From Agapetus fuscipes (Eukaryota > Arthropoda > Insecta > Trichoptera > Glossosomatidae): a stretch of 64,000 nucleotides of DNA. Of this stretch, positions 10,854 to 21,902 are shown in pieces. The stretch covers positions 12,398,347 to 12,462,346 of the forward strand of contig OX637337.1 in NCBI GenBank assembly GCA_951799405.1, in the 5' to 3' direction. Each line of letters begins with the position of its first letter. The stretch's first letter is position 1. Below the pieces are notes generated by a model, which did no database searches, had not been told where the DNA came from, and was given only the letters and a program-made list of their open reading frames with translations. Made by a program: the position numbers and the translations under genes.

Positions 10854-11124
10854 TATATATCGCTGCCCTAGTTCAATACTCAGACATCTTACACAAAGCT
10901 AGTTTCGAGAAAATCGAAAAAGAAGGTTTGTAATCGCTATGATAATTACAGTTAACTTTGTTTTAAAGTCACTTAATGCAACTAAGCTACACATTGTTGC
11001 GTTAAGTGACTTTAAAACCAAGTTAACTGTAATTATCATAGCCATTACAAACCTTCTTTTTCGATTTTCTCGAAACTAGCTTTGTGTAAGATGTCTGAGT
11101 ATTGAACTAGGGCAGCGATATATA
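10854..11124. repeat. 271-bp near-perfect palindrome (foldback MITE)
   Basis: Arms run from TATATATCGCTGCCCTAG on the left to CTAGGGCAGCGATATATA on the right, with only a few mismatches and a short centre near 10985-10995. No ORF. It joins the LINE fragment at 11125 without spacer. Confidence 0.85.
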
Positions 11125-11690
11125 GAAACAGGTTTCCCTAATTATAGTGCACCCTCTCAGCCAACACGCTGGGAGAAAATCTGTGATTAAATTTTTTAAT
11201 CTATTTATATTGCAGTAGAATATATCTATATTAGAGTCATTTGAGAGTTTTATACTCCGAGTTACAGGATGCTGTGCGACGACATCCGTACGGCTTTTCG
11301 GTACATAAAATAAGTTATGCCCTCGCCCACGGTTGTAGTCGCCTGGCACATACAACCTATAGCTCTCCAACAGGGTGGGACTGTCTATTAAGCCGTTGAT
11401 GACTTTATGAGAGAGCACCATAAGGAGCCCGTTGCGCCTGGTTTCCAGGCTTCTCAAACCTGTTTCCCGAAGTAGCTCCTCATGATGCATATATTGTGGA
11501 TAATTTCCACGTACCCTCATGAGGAGGTACCTCAGGAATTTCTTTTGGATTTGTTCCAACATATTGATATATTTTTGCTGATGAGGCGTCCACACCTCAA
11601 CAGCGTACTCCAGTTTGGACCGTATAACGCAGCTAAAAACGTCCACCATCGCTCTGGGCTCAGTGAGCATTTTACACACTCTGATCACCA
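11125..11690 (-). pseudogene. Jockey/CR1-type LINE C-terminal fragment
   Basis: About 190 codons of the region after the RT: IRSKLEYAVEVWTPHQQKY followed by IQKKFLRYLLMR and LRETGLRSLETRR. The pattern 'SKLEYA..VW.P......IE.IQ..FLRYL' is characteristic of Jockey- and CR1-group polyproteins. RT upstream and 3' UTR downstream are missing; the lower end is cut by the 271-bp palindrome. Confidence 0.75.
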
Positions 11691-11954
11691 GTCCCAGAAG
11701 CTGGTAGCACTTGGTAGTCAGCTACACACCTTTTCTCAGGGATCAGTCTCCCCTCCACTGACCCACGCCCTGTATATCCATCCCATCCGGGGATGTGTCA
11801 CAGGACTCGCATGCAAAAGTTATGTGAGATGCGAGTGGCAGAAGGCCCTCGTGAAGCTACACTTTCCCAAGTGTTTACACAAAGCAAAGGAGGCTCAGAA
11901 ATCACTGAAAGATTATAGCCGTGAGGGTTTAGGGCTCGAGGATTTTAAATTTAC

Positions 11955-14282
11955 AAAAAAAAATGCAAAGTGATTCTGAGCATCTTAACATATGACTTAA
12001 GGCCTAAATTCGAGATGTTACTACTGAGACTGTTCGGGAGGTGCTCTCCTGACTAAGTGGCCAACCACCATAGAGGTGGGAAAGAATAAAGAAAAGAAGA
12101 AAGAATGTCGGTCTAATTAGACCGACGAGCTCTCGCCATTGCTGGCACAAAACTTTGAAAAAGCCTCAAAGTTAGATTTGTTGGCCACAAAGTCCGCGTA
12201 TCCGATCGGGCCGATGGCCGGTCTGACAGCGTTGAAGAGCGCCTCACGACCAGGCTGCAAGGCTTCGCAGTCCCACAGGACGTGTCGCAAGTCCTGCAGC
12301 GTCGCTCCGCACTCACAACCCGGCCCCCTTGAGAGGCCAAGCTGAAAGAGCCTGGCCCTAAATTTACCAGTTTCCGAGTTCCAGAGGATATTCCTCGGGG
12401 AGGGGGGATCAATAATATCTTCTCCGATAGTCGCGGTCAGGCCGCGTCTCAAAAGACTTTTGGTGTTGGCAACCTGGAGGTGAAGATCCAGAGGGAGGAC
12501 ACCGGCAAGAACGGGGAGACAGTCCGTTGACGCGGATCTGTACGCCTTGGTGAGCAAGCGGAAAGATAATCTCTGGCCGGAAAGGATGACACGCCGCTGT
12601 AGACTCAAAAGGCTCTTATCAGCCCAGCAGCCGGCTGCGTAGAGGGCTGTTCCGATGAAGGGTGCCTGATACAAGATACGGAGTGAACGACCTCTAAGTC
12701 CCCAAGTGACGTGAGAGAGCCTAGCAACCTTGCCGAAAGTGCCATTACCCTTCTGGATAATGCGCTTTGCGTGTTCGATGAAAGATAGATTACCGTCCAA
12801 GGTAACTCAGAGTATTTAAAGACTCGATATAAAGCAAGGTTTCGTGGATTTGTGCAGGTGGGAGGCCACAGGGACACTCCCGGCCGGCAACCGTGTTTCG
12901 CAGGCCGCGACGCAGCCTGTTCACACCAGCCTTCAGCCGAGAGAGCTCCTCAGTCCACCATACAGCAGAGCGGGGACCCCTACGGGGACCACGCCGACCC
13001 AGAACATTCGCAGAAGCCCTAACCACAGCGTCCTGAAAGTAAGAGGCCACAACCTCTGGATCGCGGAAACCCCTTTCGGCCAGACGATTAAATTCATCGG
13101 ACAGTCTAGATCGCAAACGGGTCCAAGTGTCCTCGTCGCATCTAGTCCGGAACAACCCAGGAAGTGATGTGGGGGGAGAGTAAGACGCTTGTTCAGTGTT
13201 AGATGGCGCAAGTATAAAAGTGATCAGCCTATGGTCGCTGATTGTGGCGTCCAAATGGACCCTCCAGTCAGCGATGCAAGGGAAGTTAGGCGTGGTGTGT
13301 AGTGTCACATCAATGGAGGACTCTCCTCCAGCGTGTGGTGTGCAGGTAGCGGATGCAAGATGATCATTGACCACCATGAGCTGATGTGGGTTAGTGAATT
13401 CCTCCAGCTGTGCCCTCCCCAAGTCCCTACCCCTATGGGCGGTGACCCATGAGGTCCACAGCGGAGATTGCATGTTGATGTCCCCTGCAACCAAAACCCT
13501 GCGACCCCTAAGGGACAGCAGGGAATGTTCCAAGGGACCAAGGAAAGCGTCTGTAGGAGTTGAGTATTGGAAGTAGACGGAAACAAGGTAGACAGGAGGG
13601 CCCGAAGGCCACTGGATTTCCACACACGCCTGGTGCTCCGTTGACAGATGCGATAGGAACAGTACCCTAGCCGATGGGTCGCGAACAGCGACACCCGCCA
13701 TGGGACGGGGACCTACCTCAGCCACTCCGCAGGCAGAGCCCAGTCCCACAGTGACACCACCGACCGAATACTGCTCTTGGACGAGGACCACGTCAAGTTG
13801 CAGCACATCCATGGTGTGCCATGGTGAGCGTTCCCGCCCGGCTGCCGTTCAGGTTCAGCTGACCGATGTTCTTGAGGCCCTCCATCAGTAGTCTGTGCGG
13901 GCGACGGATCTCCGCATCGCCGCAATCCTGGCAGGGCATTCCTCAGACCCGGTCTGATGTCGCTCCTTCCTCCTATTAAAGACAAAACAAGTAGCACAGA
14001 AATGTTCAGATGCAGGGGCCTGGCAGGCACTCCTGTCATGCGGGCCCGTACACTTGGCACAGGTCTCCCTAGCCGAGCAGCGATTGGCCATGTGTCCATA
14101 CAGCTGGCATCGGGAGCTCTTCATGGCCTCAACAAAGTCCTGGGCGCGGAAACTCTCCCAGCCGAACAGGAGATAGCCTGCACCGACTATGGAGCTCCTC
14201 ACCCGAGACGGGACCGAGACCACAAAATGGCAGTTACCAGTGCGCGGTCCCGCACGATGGGAGAGACGAGACAACTTAACAT
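11955..14282 (-). pseudogene. R1-clade LINE with reverse transcriptase deleted
   Basis: Three parts of one element survive on the minus strand. ORF1 end (14280-13890): zinc knuckles CQLYGHMANRC and CAKCTGPHDRSAC. ORF2 start (13812 to about 12815): an APE-type endonuclease with VYLVSVYFQYS, VAGDINMQSPLW and DATISDHRLI. ORF2 C-terminus (12800-12117): LSHVTWGLRGRSL, YAAGCWAD and a CCHC motif CECGATLQDLRHVLWDCE. The endonuclease and C-terminus are joined near 12815 with the entire RT missing, while ESLNTLSYLG / VTLDGNLSF indicates the join is close to in phase. R1-clade elements usually target rDNA or telomeric repeats; this fragment lies in neither. GC content is clearly higher than the surroundings. 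An L2/CR1 LINE abuts its 5' side. Confidence 0.85.
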
Positions 14283-15535
14283 GATGATGATGATGAGTTG
14301 ATGATTTCTTTATAGCGCCGTTTCGTGATGTAGTCACTCCAAGGGCGCTGGTGCAAACGATGCCAGAAATTTGCTTGTCTTCAGTGCATTCCGGAACTTT
14401 CCATGGTCCTCTAGCTCTCTCACATGATGTGGTAGGTGGTTCCAGGCCAGAGGGCCAGCAACTGCAAATGCACGCTCTCCAAACATTGTGTTAACTCTTC
14501 TTATAGGTTCTTCAATCCTTGATTTGGCTCCAGTCTCAGCCGAGCGCAGTGTTACGCTTTTTTTGCCGAGGGTGACTGGTTTGATTAAATCAGCGAGATA
14601 TTTGGGTGTTTTTCCAAATAAAGCTTTGTGGACCATCGTGCACACTTTGAACTCGATGCGCTCCGGTATACGGAGCCAGTGAAGCTTCTGGAAAAGAGGA
14701 GTAATGTGTGTAAATTTCGACTGACCAGCAATCATGCGAGCGCACGCATTTACAACCAATTGTAGCCTATTCAATTGACATTTTGGTTGGCCTGCATATA
14801 AGCTATTGCAGTAGTCTATTTTAGATACCACAAATGCATTTACTAAAGCTTTCCTTGCTTCGATTGGGAGACAGTTATTAACAAGTTTGATTTGCCGTAA
14901 TCCGTAGAAACTCGAACTAACGGTCTTATTTATTTGAACTTTCATAGTTAAACAACTGTCTAGGTGAACTCCTAGGAGTTTGATACAAGAAGAAGGCAAA
15001 ATGTCAACATTAGACAATTTTATAGGGGTGTTGTTGTCTATCATGTGTGCTCTCTTTGGAAAAGTCATCCACATTACTTCAGTTTTTTCTTGGTTTAGCA
15101 TCAACCGATGCGTAGAAATCCAAAACCATATTCTATGCAATTCCTCACTTTGTTTAGCATTTCCGTGGTATCCTCTGGTCTGCAGTGCGCATATATTTGG
15201 CAATCATCCGCATAAATATGCATTCTAACACCCCACTTTTGTGCAAAGCCTTCCAGTTCCCTGATATACATTATAAAAAACAGCGGTCCCAAGACGGAGC
15301 CCTGTGGAACTCCAGTATCCAATGTTGTTGGAGATGAAACACATTGATCCTTTCCAACAGTTTGGGTTCTGTCTTGCAGGTATGAAACAATCCATTCCAA
15401 AGTTTTTCCGCCTATTCCTAGACTCTTATTCATTTTTTCAAGGAGTATGCTGTGGTCAACGGTATCGAAGGCTGCACTGATGTCTAACAATGCTATCAGT
15501 GCTAGATTGCCTTTTTCAGTCAGAAGAATGAACAA
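14283..15535 (-). pseudogene. L2/CR1-type LINE, 5'-truncated, one frameshift
   Basis: Upper part (15535-15101) carries RT motifs LLDISAAFDTVDHSILL (motif A), TGVPQGSVLGPLFF (motif B) and IYADDCQIYA (catalytic). After a frameshift near 15200 the second frame (to 14334) holds RLMLNQEKTEVMW, IKLLGVHLD, KIDYCNSLYAGQPKCQ, HITPLFQKLHWLRIPERI and FGERAFAVAGPLAWNHLPHH, all typical of the L2/CR1 group. The 3' end is CACGAAACGGCGCTATAAAG followed by an ATC-repeat tail (14283-14300), the expected tail type. A nearly identical 3' copy at 41849-42530 sits in the P-element gene, so the family was recently mobile. Confidence 0.88.
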
Positions 15536-15539
15536 ATGG

Positions 15540-15815
15540 CTGTATAAATTTGGATCTGGAATTCCTAACTAAAGAGGAGATATTTGAGATCAAAGTGGCT
15601 AGTACGGCAAAACGCCAATTTCATATGTAAGGACCTAATATTTTCACCTTAAAAAATAAATATTTGAGCAAAAAAAAAATTTAAAAGTGAACTAAAAGTG
15701 TGTAATATTTTAAAATAAATACAACAAACCCTAACAAATACATATTGAACCCTCCACCAATTATTGAGGAAGACTTGGTTTTTCTCTTGTTTGACTTTTT
15801 ATTTTCCTTTTTTTA
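15540..15815. other. AT-rich spacer, nothing recognised
   Basis: Flank of the truncated L2 LINE; no supported feature. Confidence 0.4.
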
Positions 15816-16003
15816 CAATTTGACAGTGTACAAAGTTACAGGTTTTCAAGTATCCTGGCCAGCAATTTGACAGTGTACAAAGTTACAGGTTTTCAAGTAT
15901 CCTGGCCAGCAATTTGACAGTGTACAAAGTTACAGGTTTTCAAGTATCCTGGCCAGCAATTTGACAGTGTACAAAGTTACAGGTTTTCAAGTATCCAGCC
16001 AGC
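15816..16003 (+). repeat. 47-bp minisatellite, about four copies
   Basis: Units start CAATTTGACAGTGTACAAAG at 15816, 15863, 15910 and 15957, exactly 47 bp apart and identical by eye; the last unit degenerates at CAAGTATCCAGCCAGCC. Identity implies recent expansion or conversion. Confidence 0.95.
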
Positions 16004-16230
16004 CTGGCCAGCAGGCCAACAATGAGACCAATTACTCGGTTTCTATTAAATTTAAACACATCAGATTTATAACTCAATTCAGATCGGCCGGTGTATTACC
16101 GAACGCCGGCCAATCAGCGTGTAGGATTAAGTTTTATCAAGGAGTTCGACGGGAGGCGAAATCAAAGGCCTTCATTAGTCGAGTGGGGCATATCAATATA
16201 ATATTATGTTTGTTGATACTTATGTTCCAG

Positions 16231-16430
16231 GTATTCTGCCCTTCAAGTGTCCAGATTGTGGGCAAGCTTTCTCCCATGATGTATCCATGAAGACTCACAG
16301 GCTTAAAGTTCATCACATTGACATGCCTAAGAAGAAGAAAGTTGAAAAATCAGCAAGCTACCAATCATATATGTTTTTATTACGCCTTGTGAATCTCTTT
16401 ATATTCTTACCATTCTTGATTAGAGTATAA
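16231..16430 (+). CDS. Candidate last exon with one C2H2 zinc finger
   Basis: A classical C2H2 finger: CPDCGQAFSHDVSMKTHRLKVH (Cys-x2-Cys-x12-His-x4-His), followed by a lysine block PKKKKVEK that would serve as a nuclear localisation signal. Read in the frame that ends with TAA at 16428. A good splice acceptor (TACTTATGTTCCAG at about 16217-16230) precedes it and AATAAA occurs at 16442-16447, so it looks like a 3'-terminal exon. No further fingers or upstream exons are visible within 1 kb. It could be the end of a host zinc-finger gene whose other exons lie outside, or a copied exon stranded among repeats. DNA binding is inferred from the family only. Confidence 0.5.
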
Positions 16431-16592
16431 TATCTCTAGATTAATAAAAATAATCAAAATCAATGTGTCAAATGATCACAATTTTACTTGGAATTCACCG
16501 TCATATAAACCCATGTATAATTTTATTCTCCTGATAGTTGTGCTTGGATCAACTAATACCGTTGATAAAAACTTAGTTTAGTAGGAATATCT

Positions 16593-17852
16593 TTGCTAAA
16601 TGGTATCACATTAAACCAAAATTATATTATGGTGAGTTTCGATGTGGAATCATTATATACAAATGTACTGGTGAATGAAAGCATTGATATTATTAAAAAT
16701 CTGCTACTTGATAATAATATTCCCGAAGAATATTTTATTCCTCTGAAGCACTGTTTAACACAAAATTATTTTCTATGGAATGGCAATTACTACTTTCAAG
16801 AAGACGGCGTTGCAATGGGCTCCTCCGTAGCTCCAGTAGTGGCCAATCTTTTCATGGAAGATTTTGAGAAAAAAACACTGAACTCTGCTCCTCACCCTCC
16901 ATCGCTTTGGCTCAGATATGTAGATGACACATTTTGCATCTACCCATATGGACTACAAAAATTAAAGCAGTTCCTTACACATCTGAATAGCCTTCATCCT
17001 CTTATCAAGTTTACCATGGAGATAGAGGAACAAGGAAAAATCTCATTCCTTGATGTGCTAGTACGCAGAAGGATAGATGGCAGCCTGGGTCACTCTGTGT
17101 ATAGGAAACCAACACACACAGATAGATACCTACACAGTTCATCACACCACCACCCAGCACATCTACGATCAGTACCTGCTGCGTTGTTGACAAGAGCTAA
17201 GAGGATTTGCGATGAGGAGAGTTTGGAATCTGAACTACAACACTGTCAACAGGCTCTGTCTTCCAATGGCTACTCAATGGCAATCAAGACACTTAATAAG
17301 AAGGCTAACATCACATGCGAAGTACCCCGACAGAAAGCATACCTTCCCTACATCCGTGGCCTCTGCGAAAAACTGGGACGATTATTATTTAAATATAATA
17401 TAAAAACAATTTTTAGTCCTCCTAGCTCGATTTCACAGATGCTTCGTAGTGTGAAGGATAGCACCCCCCTGGACTCCCCGGGCGTTTATAAGGTACCTTG
17501 CGAATGTGGTGCCTTCTACATCGGTCAAACCAAAAGAAACATTAAGGTGCGTCTCAAGGAGCATATTGGGGCAATGAAAACAAACAACCCCAATAAATCG
17601 GCAATCTGCGATCATTCCGCCAAAGGCAGCCTGCACCTTATTAGATTCGACCAAACAAAGGTTCTATCGAAAGAAAAATTCTTGATTCCCAGACTTGTAA
17701 GAGAGGCCATTGAAATTTATAGGCATCCTAACTTCAACAGAGACGACAGTTTCAAATTGTCCAGTATTTGGAAACCTACACTCAACTCACTATTGAAACC
17801 AGTACCTAAGTTTCAAGTCAAAGACAATGATATAATTAGTTCTTTGATTTAA
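16593..17852 (+). CDS. Penelope-like element: RT plus GIY-YIG endonuclease
   Basis: 419 codons, 5'-truncated, otherwise open. RT motifs: VSFDVESLYTNV (residues about 14-25), EDGVAMGSSVAPVVANLFM (about 71-89), RYVDDTFCIY with the catalytic YVDD (about 108-117), FLDVLVRR. C-terminal GIY-YIG nuclease: GVYKVPCECGAFYIGQTKRN (about 299-318) followed by KVRLKEH; the CxC before YIG is typical of Penelope elements. This combination is diagnostic for Penelope-like retroelements, which copy RNA using the nuclease to nick the target. The N-terminal part of the RT and the LTR-like repeats are missing, so it is not autonomous. It ends right before a GATTA-tailed LINE/SINE end (17856). The first ATG is probably internal to the original ORF. 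Confidence 0.95.
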   Translation: MLNGITLNQNYIMVSFDVESLYTNVLVNESIDIIKNLLLDNNIPEEYFIPLKHCLTQNYFLWNGNYYFQEDGVAMGSSVAPVVANLFMEDFEKKTLNSAPHPPSLWLRYVDDTFCIYPYGLQKLKQFLTHLNSLHPLIKFTMEIEEQGKISFLDVLVRRRIDGSLGHSVYRKPTHTDRYLHSSSHHHPAHLRSVPAALLTRAKRICDEESLESELQHCQQALSSNGYSMAIKTLNKKANITCEVPRQKAYLPYIRGLCEKLGRLLFKYNIKTIFSPPSSISQMLRSVKDSTPLDSPGVYKVPCECGAFYIGQTKRNIKVRLKEHIGAMKTNNPNKSAICDHSAKGSLHLIRFDQTKVLSKEKFLIPRLVREAIEIYRHPNFNRDDSFKLSSIWKPTLNSLLKPVPKFQVKDNDIISSLI

Positions 17853-17855
17853 AAA

Positions 17856-18110
17856 AATGTAATTTGTCATGTATGTTCCTTGACTTATAGGTTGTTATGC
17901 GGCTGACCACCCATAATATAAAAATTGGTTCACTTTGCCAATGTCACCCCTGTTTCAGGGAAGGACGGCAAGAGTTGCAAGGCTTATGTTCATTTGAGAT
18001 TGAGTTTTTATATTGTAGGTCCACATGCGAAATTATACATATCTGCTTGTGGGAATGCATTTAGTATAAATCTTAAATGATATATATCTTTGCAGCTTAG
18101 ATTAGATTAG
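17856..18110 (+). repeat. GATTA-tailed SINE with LINE 3' UTR stub
   Basis: Starts AATGTAATTTGTCATGTATG, the LINE 3' UTR seen also at 33750 and 34875, then the full module and GATTAGATTAG tail. A 5'-truncated LINE insertion is the simplest reading. Confidence 0.82.
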
Positions 18111-18114
18111 TGCC

Positions 18115-18960
18115 ATGTGTACAGGAAACATAGTGCCATCTAGTGACGTGGAATCCAAACAAAATGAAAGTGGAATTTGTAAGACAAAATATTTGGGAAT
18201 AACAATTGATCAAAATTTAAAATGGAAAGAACAAATAAACACACTGACTAAAAGAATAAGAAAACTCAGTTATGTATACAGATGTGAGGAACATACTGAA
18301 TGACACTCAGCTCAGAAAAACATATTATGCATTTACACAAATCATACTCCAATACGGAGTAGTAGGTTGGGGAGGGGCCTACAGAGCCCATCTGAGACCA
18401 TTAATAATTGCTCAAAAACTAGTAATAAAAGTAATTACAAAAAAACCATATACCTACCCAACAAAACTACTTTTTGAAGAATTCAAAGTCAAAGCAGTAG
18501 AAGATTTATACATCTACTATTCACTACTACAAGTTTTCAGAGAAAACATTGAAAAAGGACAGTTGAAAGAAAACCAAAACACACGTAGAAAATTTATGCT
18601 ACCAATAAAAAAATGTAAAAAATCAATTGGCCAAAAAAACTACCAATACCAAGGTGTAAGGGCCTTTAACGCGCTTCCACTAGAGTGCAGAAGTGCTAAA
18701 GACCCTAAAATCCTCAAAAAAAAATGTCAAATATAAAAAAAATGTAAAATGTAAATAAGTTAAAATAGTTAAGATGCAAAAGATAAATACATTGAATTAG
18801 TAAATAATCAAAATAGTTAAGATACATAAGATAAATATATTTAATAATTAAATAGTTAAAATAGTTATGTTAAATTTGGTAAAAAATGTATTAGTTAATG
18901 GAATGTTAAATATAAGTAGTTAAGCTCTCGCCCTCAATGCACACAAGCATCTGCTTTCGC
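18115..18960 (+). pseudogene. LINE ORF2 C-terminal fragment and 3' UTR
   Basis: Reading 18115-18303 has KYLGITIDQNLKWKEQI, the segment after the RT palm; a frame change near 18275 continues to 18736 with ILQYGVVGWGGAYRAHL, QKLVIKVI and GVRAFNALPLECR. The 'YGI..WGGA' block is common in insect non-LTR elements. Endonuclease and RT core are absent. The AT-rich 3' stretch from 18740, with a GC-rich block CTCTCGCCCTCAATGC near 18925, is probably its UTR. Confidence 0.7.
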
Positions 18961-18964
18961 ATGA

Positions 18965-20025
18965 GGGTTAGAAATAAATTTAAACATAGTATGATAAATA
19001 GTAAATATCTTAGAATAAAATTGTAAAATATTATGATAATAAAAAAATAAAAAATATAGATGGAGCATTAGCGTATATATCCGACCCACATCATGTATGC
19101 CCTAAATGATAGTGTATGCCCCATTTGCAATCAGTTGTTTACCAAGCGTCGGCTAGGAAACATCGAGGTACCTACATGTAAATTGAAGACGAATATCATG
19201 CGAAGATAGCCTGACAGTTCCATCAAATTTTTAAATTTCCCCATATAAAAGAAATACTCGTATATGAATTTAATGAAATAAAACTCATGATAAGTGCGTG
19301 ACGAATTATTACAAACAAAAGAATACAGTAAAAAACCACAAAATATAAATAAAAAACTCAGTTCTTCATACTCATACCCATTATTGACGATAGATTTTTT
19401 TTCTTATATTGGACGCATTAATCATATTTTTTAAGGTTTATTTAGATATAACAACAAAAGAAATAAAGATATTTAGAAATTAAAATGTAAAGAAGCATTT
19501 TAGACAACTTTCAGAGATGCTCCTTTAAAATAACGGAGAAAAAAACCTGCTGATATTCATATGTACCTACTCGTATTTTCAAATAATACTCTTTTACATA
19601 AAAGTAAGATATAGGCACTAATACGTCTTTTTTTGTTTAATTTTTTTTAGTTCTTACACAGCATTAAATATTATGCACTGAAAAATTAAAAAAAAAAAAA
19701 AAAATCGTATTGAGTTATTTTTCCTTACATTTTGGGAAACGTATGTTGTGAGACGTCAGCCCTCGGCTGTCATCTGTTAGGCATTCTTCACTGAGGGCGT
19801 ACGTTTTGACACAGGGACGCACTAAGAACTTAAATACTTTCAGTGACAAAATAATGACGCTTAATGTGATACACATACAGTCTCAGTGAACATTAACGAT
19901 AGTATGTATAGATTTGTTTATGTGAAAAAGTTATGAATGAAATCAGTGTTATTAAAAAATCCAAAACATTTCTGACATTTCTCGGGAAAAAGTTGTGGCG
20001 CTTATGTTAATTTTAGATTATTTTT
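18965..20025. other. AT-rich stretch, no supported gene
   Basis: Contains an A-run near 19687-19703 and low-complexity AT blocks only. No repeat boundary could be assigned. Confidence 0.45.
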
Positions 20026-20029
20026 AATG

Positions 20030-20130
20030 TTAGTGAGCATGCAGCATGTGTTAGCGTCAACTTACAGGTGTCTGCTTGTGGGCATGTATTAAAAATATAT
20101 CTTAAATAATATTTTCTTGCCACTTACGAC
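20030..20130 (+). repeat. GATTA-tailed SINE, partial
   Basis: Block GCAGCATGTGTTAGCGTC...TGCTTGTGGGCATGTATT only, lacking the head and the tail repeats. Confidence 0.6.
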
Positions 20131-20163
20131 GATTGTTGATGTATTGTAAGAATTATTTAAATA

Positions 20164-20535
20164 CTAGCTGACCCGGCGAACTTTTTTCCGCCTTAGAGGC
20201 AATAAATGAGCAGACTTATGATTTCATCACGGTCATTTTTTTACACACTTTACTTTCACTTTCTTCGGCTCATCAGCCTTAAAGGATCAGGGATTCCTGC
20301 ACCACAATCCTCCAGGACTCTGCCTTGTGCTGCTTCCCTCCATGGTCCCCTCACTCCCAAAACTTCGGCGTCTTCGAAGTTCTTTGGACGTCCAAGTGGT
20401 CTAACGCCTGAGGGGGCACCATCCAAGACAGTTCTGATGATCCTGGAGTCTTCTGCACGTGCTACATTTCCGGCCACTGGAGTCTTCTTGATTTCATTAA
20501 TCTCTACACTCTCTACAATTATAGTGAAAATATAA
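20164..20535 (-). mobile_element. Helitron 3' end with LINE-like ORF fragment
   Basis: CTAGCTGACCCGGCGAACTT at 20164 is the reverse complement of the Helitron 3' end seen intact at 33192, and about 75 bp are shared. Beyond it the minus strand encodes EDSRIIRTVLDGAPSGVRPL and GPWREAAQ, resembling the C-terminal tail of a LINE polyprotein. Either the Helitron carried this fragment or a LINE fragment lies beside it. The 5' side is cut by the Harbinger MITE at 20536. Confidence 0.6.
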
Positions 20536-20664
20536 TGGGGCTTCCACACGCTTGCCAACCCATCACAAGTCAAGGGCACAGTGTGTCGTCTAGAACATGC
20601 TAGCTGGACAAAATTTTGTTTAATGGACTAATTTTGTCCAGCTAGCATGTTCTAGACGACACAC
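20536..20664 (+). mobile_element. Palindromic PIF/Harbinger-type MITE, left part
   Basis: First 129 bp of the 174-bp palindromic element found intact at 23057, 24020 and 45795. It breaks at CGACACAC where a larger element starts; the missing 47 bp are at 24455-24501. Together they give exactly 174 bp once a 2-bp duplication is removed. Confidence 0.92.
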
Positions 20665-21411
20665 CCCAAGTAACCACTTTTGTCGTCCTAAGTTGTGAAA
20701 ATTGTCTTTAGGTCTTATAAGGCTCATAAAAAGGTTAATGCTTTGCTATTTGGTCATTTAAATGGCTTGAGGATAACTTATACGTCCAAAAACCAACTGG
20801 TTATTATTTCAGCGTAGAAGTTGCTGACAAGAGGTTAAATTAACGTTATTGTGACTTAAGTTTCAAGAGCTTATAGTCCGATGATCTTAAGGTTGTCTAA
20901 GACTCCTGATTACGTTCTAGAGAGGTTGGCATTTGCTAAAGTGAGAGCTAAAGGTTATTTTTTTAATATTGTTAGAACCATAAAGTAAAAGAATGTTGAA
21001 ATTGCTTTAGGTTGTATAAGACTTGTCTAGGCAAACAAATTAGGACTGCGTGGTAAGAACCTAAACCAATAGGTTGTCTTCAGGAGCTACAAGTATAATA
21101 TTATAAAGCTGTAAAAGGCATTCTCAACAGCTGTTAGTTGTCTACGGAATTTCAAAGCAATACGTTGCCTAGTAGGATGAACCGACACAGAGTGATATCA
21201 AAGAAATTCAATGGAAATTTTAAACGTAAAGTCCGTAAATTTTTTTTACGAATTATCAATACACCGGTAAGTTTTTATTATTTTTTATGGTAGGTAGTTC
21301 GGTGAATGCTAAAGACTACAAAGCATCTTAAATATTACTATTATTATTCATTTATTGTATTATTATTAATTATATATTTCTATTATTATTAATTATTTAT
21401 TTTCCTTGACT

Positions 21412-21656
21412 GATAGGTTGGTATGCGGCTGACCACCCATACTGTAAAAAATGGTTCACTTTGCCAATTTCACCCCTGTTTCAGGGAAGGTCAGCAAGAG
21501 TTGCAGGGATTATGGTCATTTGAGATTTTTTATTTTTATTGTAGGTCCACATGCGGCATGTGTAAGCGCGAAATTATGCGTGTCTGCTTGTGGGAATACA
21601 TTTAATATGAATCTCAAATGATACATATCTTTGCAGCTAAGATTAAGATTTAGATT
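21412..21656 (+). repeat. GATTA-tailed SINE
   Basis: Complete module from TTCCTTGACTGATAGG to a decayed GATTAAGATTTAGATT tail. Confidence 0.85.
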
Positions 21657-21689
21657 TTTAGATATATATATATATATGATTTATTTTTT

Positions 21690-21830
21690 TGTTTTTTGGA
21701 AACATCGTTTAAATAAAGAAATAAATCATATTCCATGTCGTGAAATTTTTTATCTAAGCATATATGTATATATTTAGATAATTTTTTTCACGACGTGGAA
21801 TATGATTTTGTTTTTTGGAAACATCGGTTG
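21690..21830. repeat. Small inverted repeat flanked by direct repeats
   Basis: A 35-bp stem (CATATTCCATGTCGTGAAAT versus CACGACGTGGAATATG) lies between two copies of GTTTTTTGGAAACATCG at 21690 and 21809. Confidence 0.65.
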
Positions 21831-21902
21831 ATTTTTATTATTTAATAGGTGAATTTTCGGCCTCGCAAGGGAAGCCATCTTCGGACCTTTAGAGTTATAA
21901 CG

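Noticed and set aside
11482..11973. 163-codon plus-strand frame
   Set aside because: Mostly antisense to the LINE C-terminal fragment; no family motif.
12844..14301. Several plus-strand frames over the GC-rich R1 region
   Set aside because: Antisense shadows of the R1 endonuclease and ORF1, caused by high GC and lack of stops.
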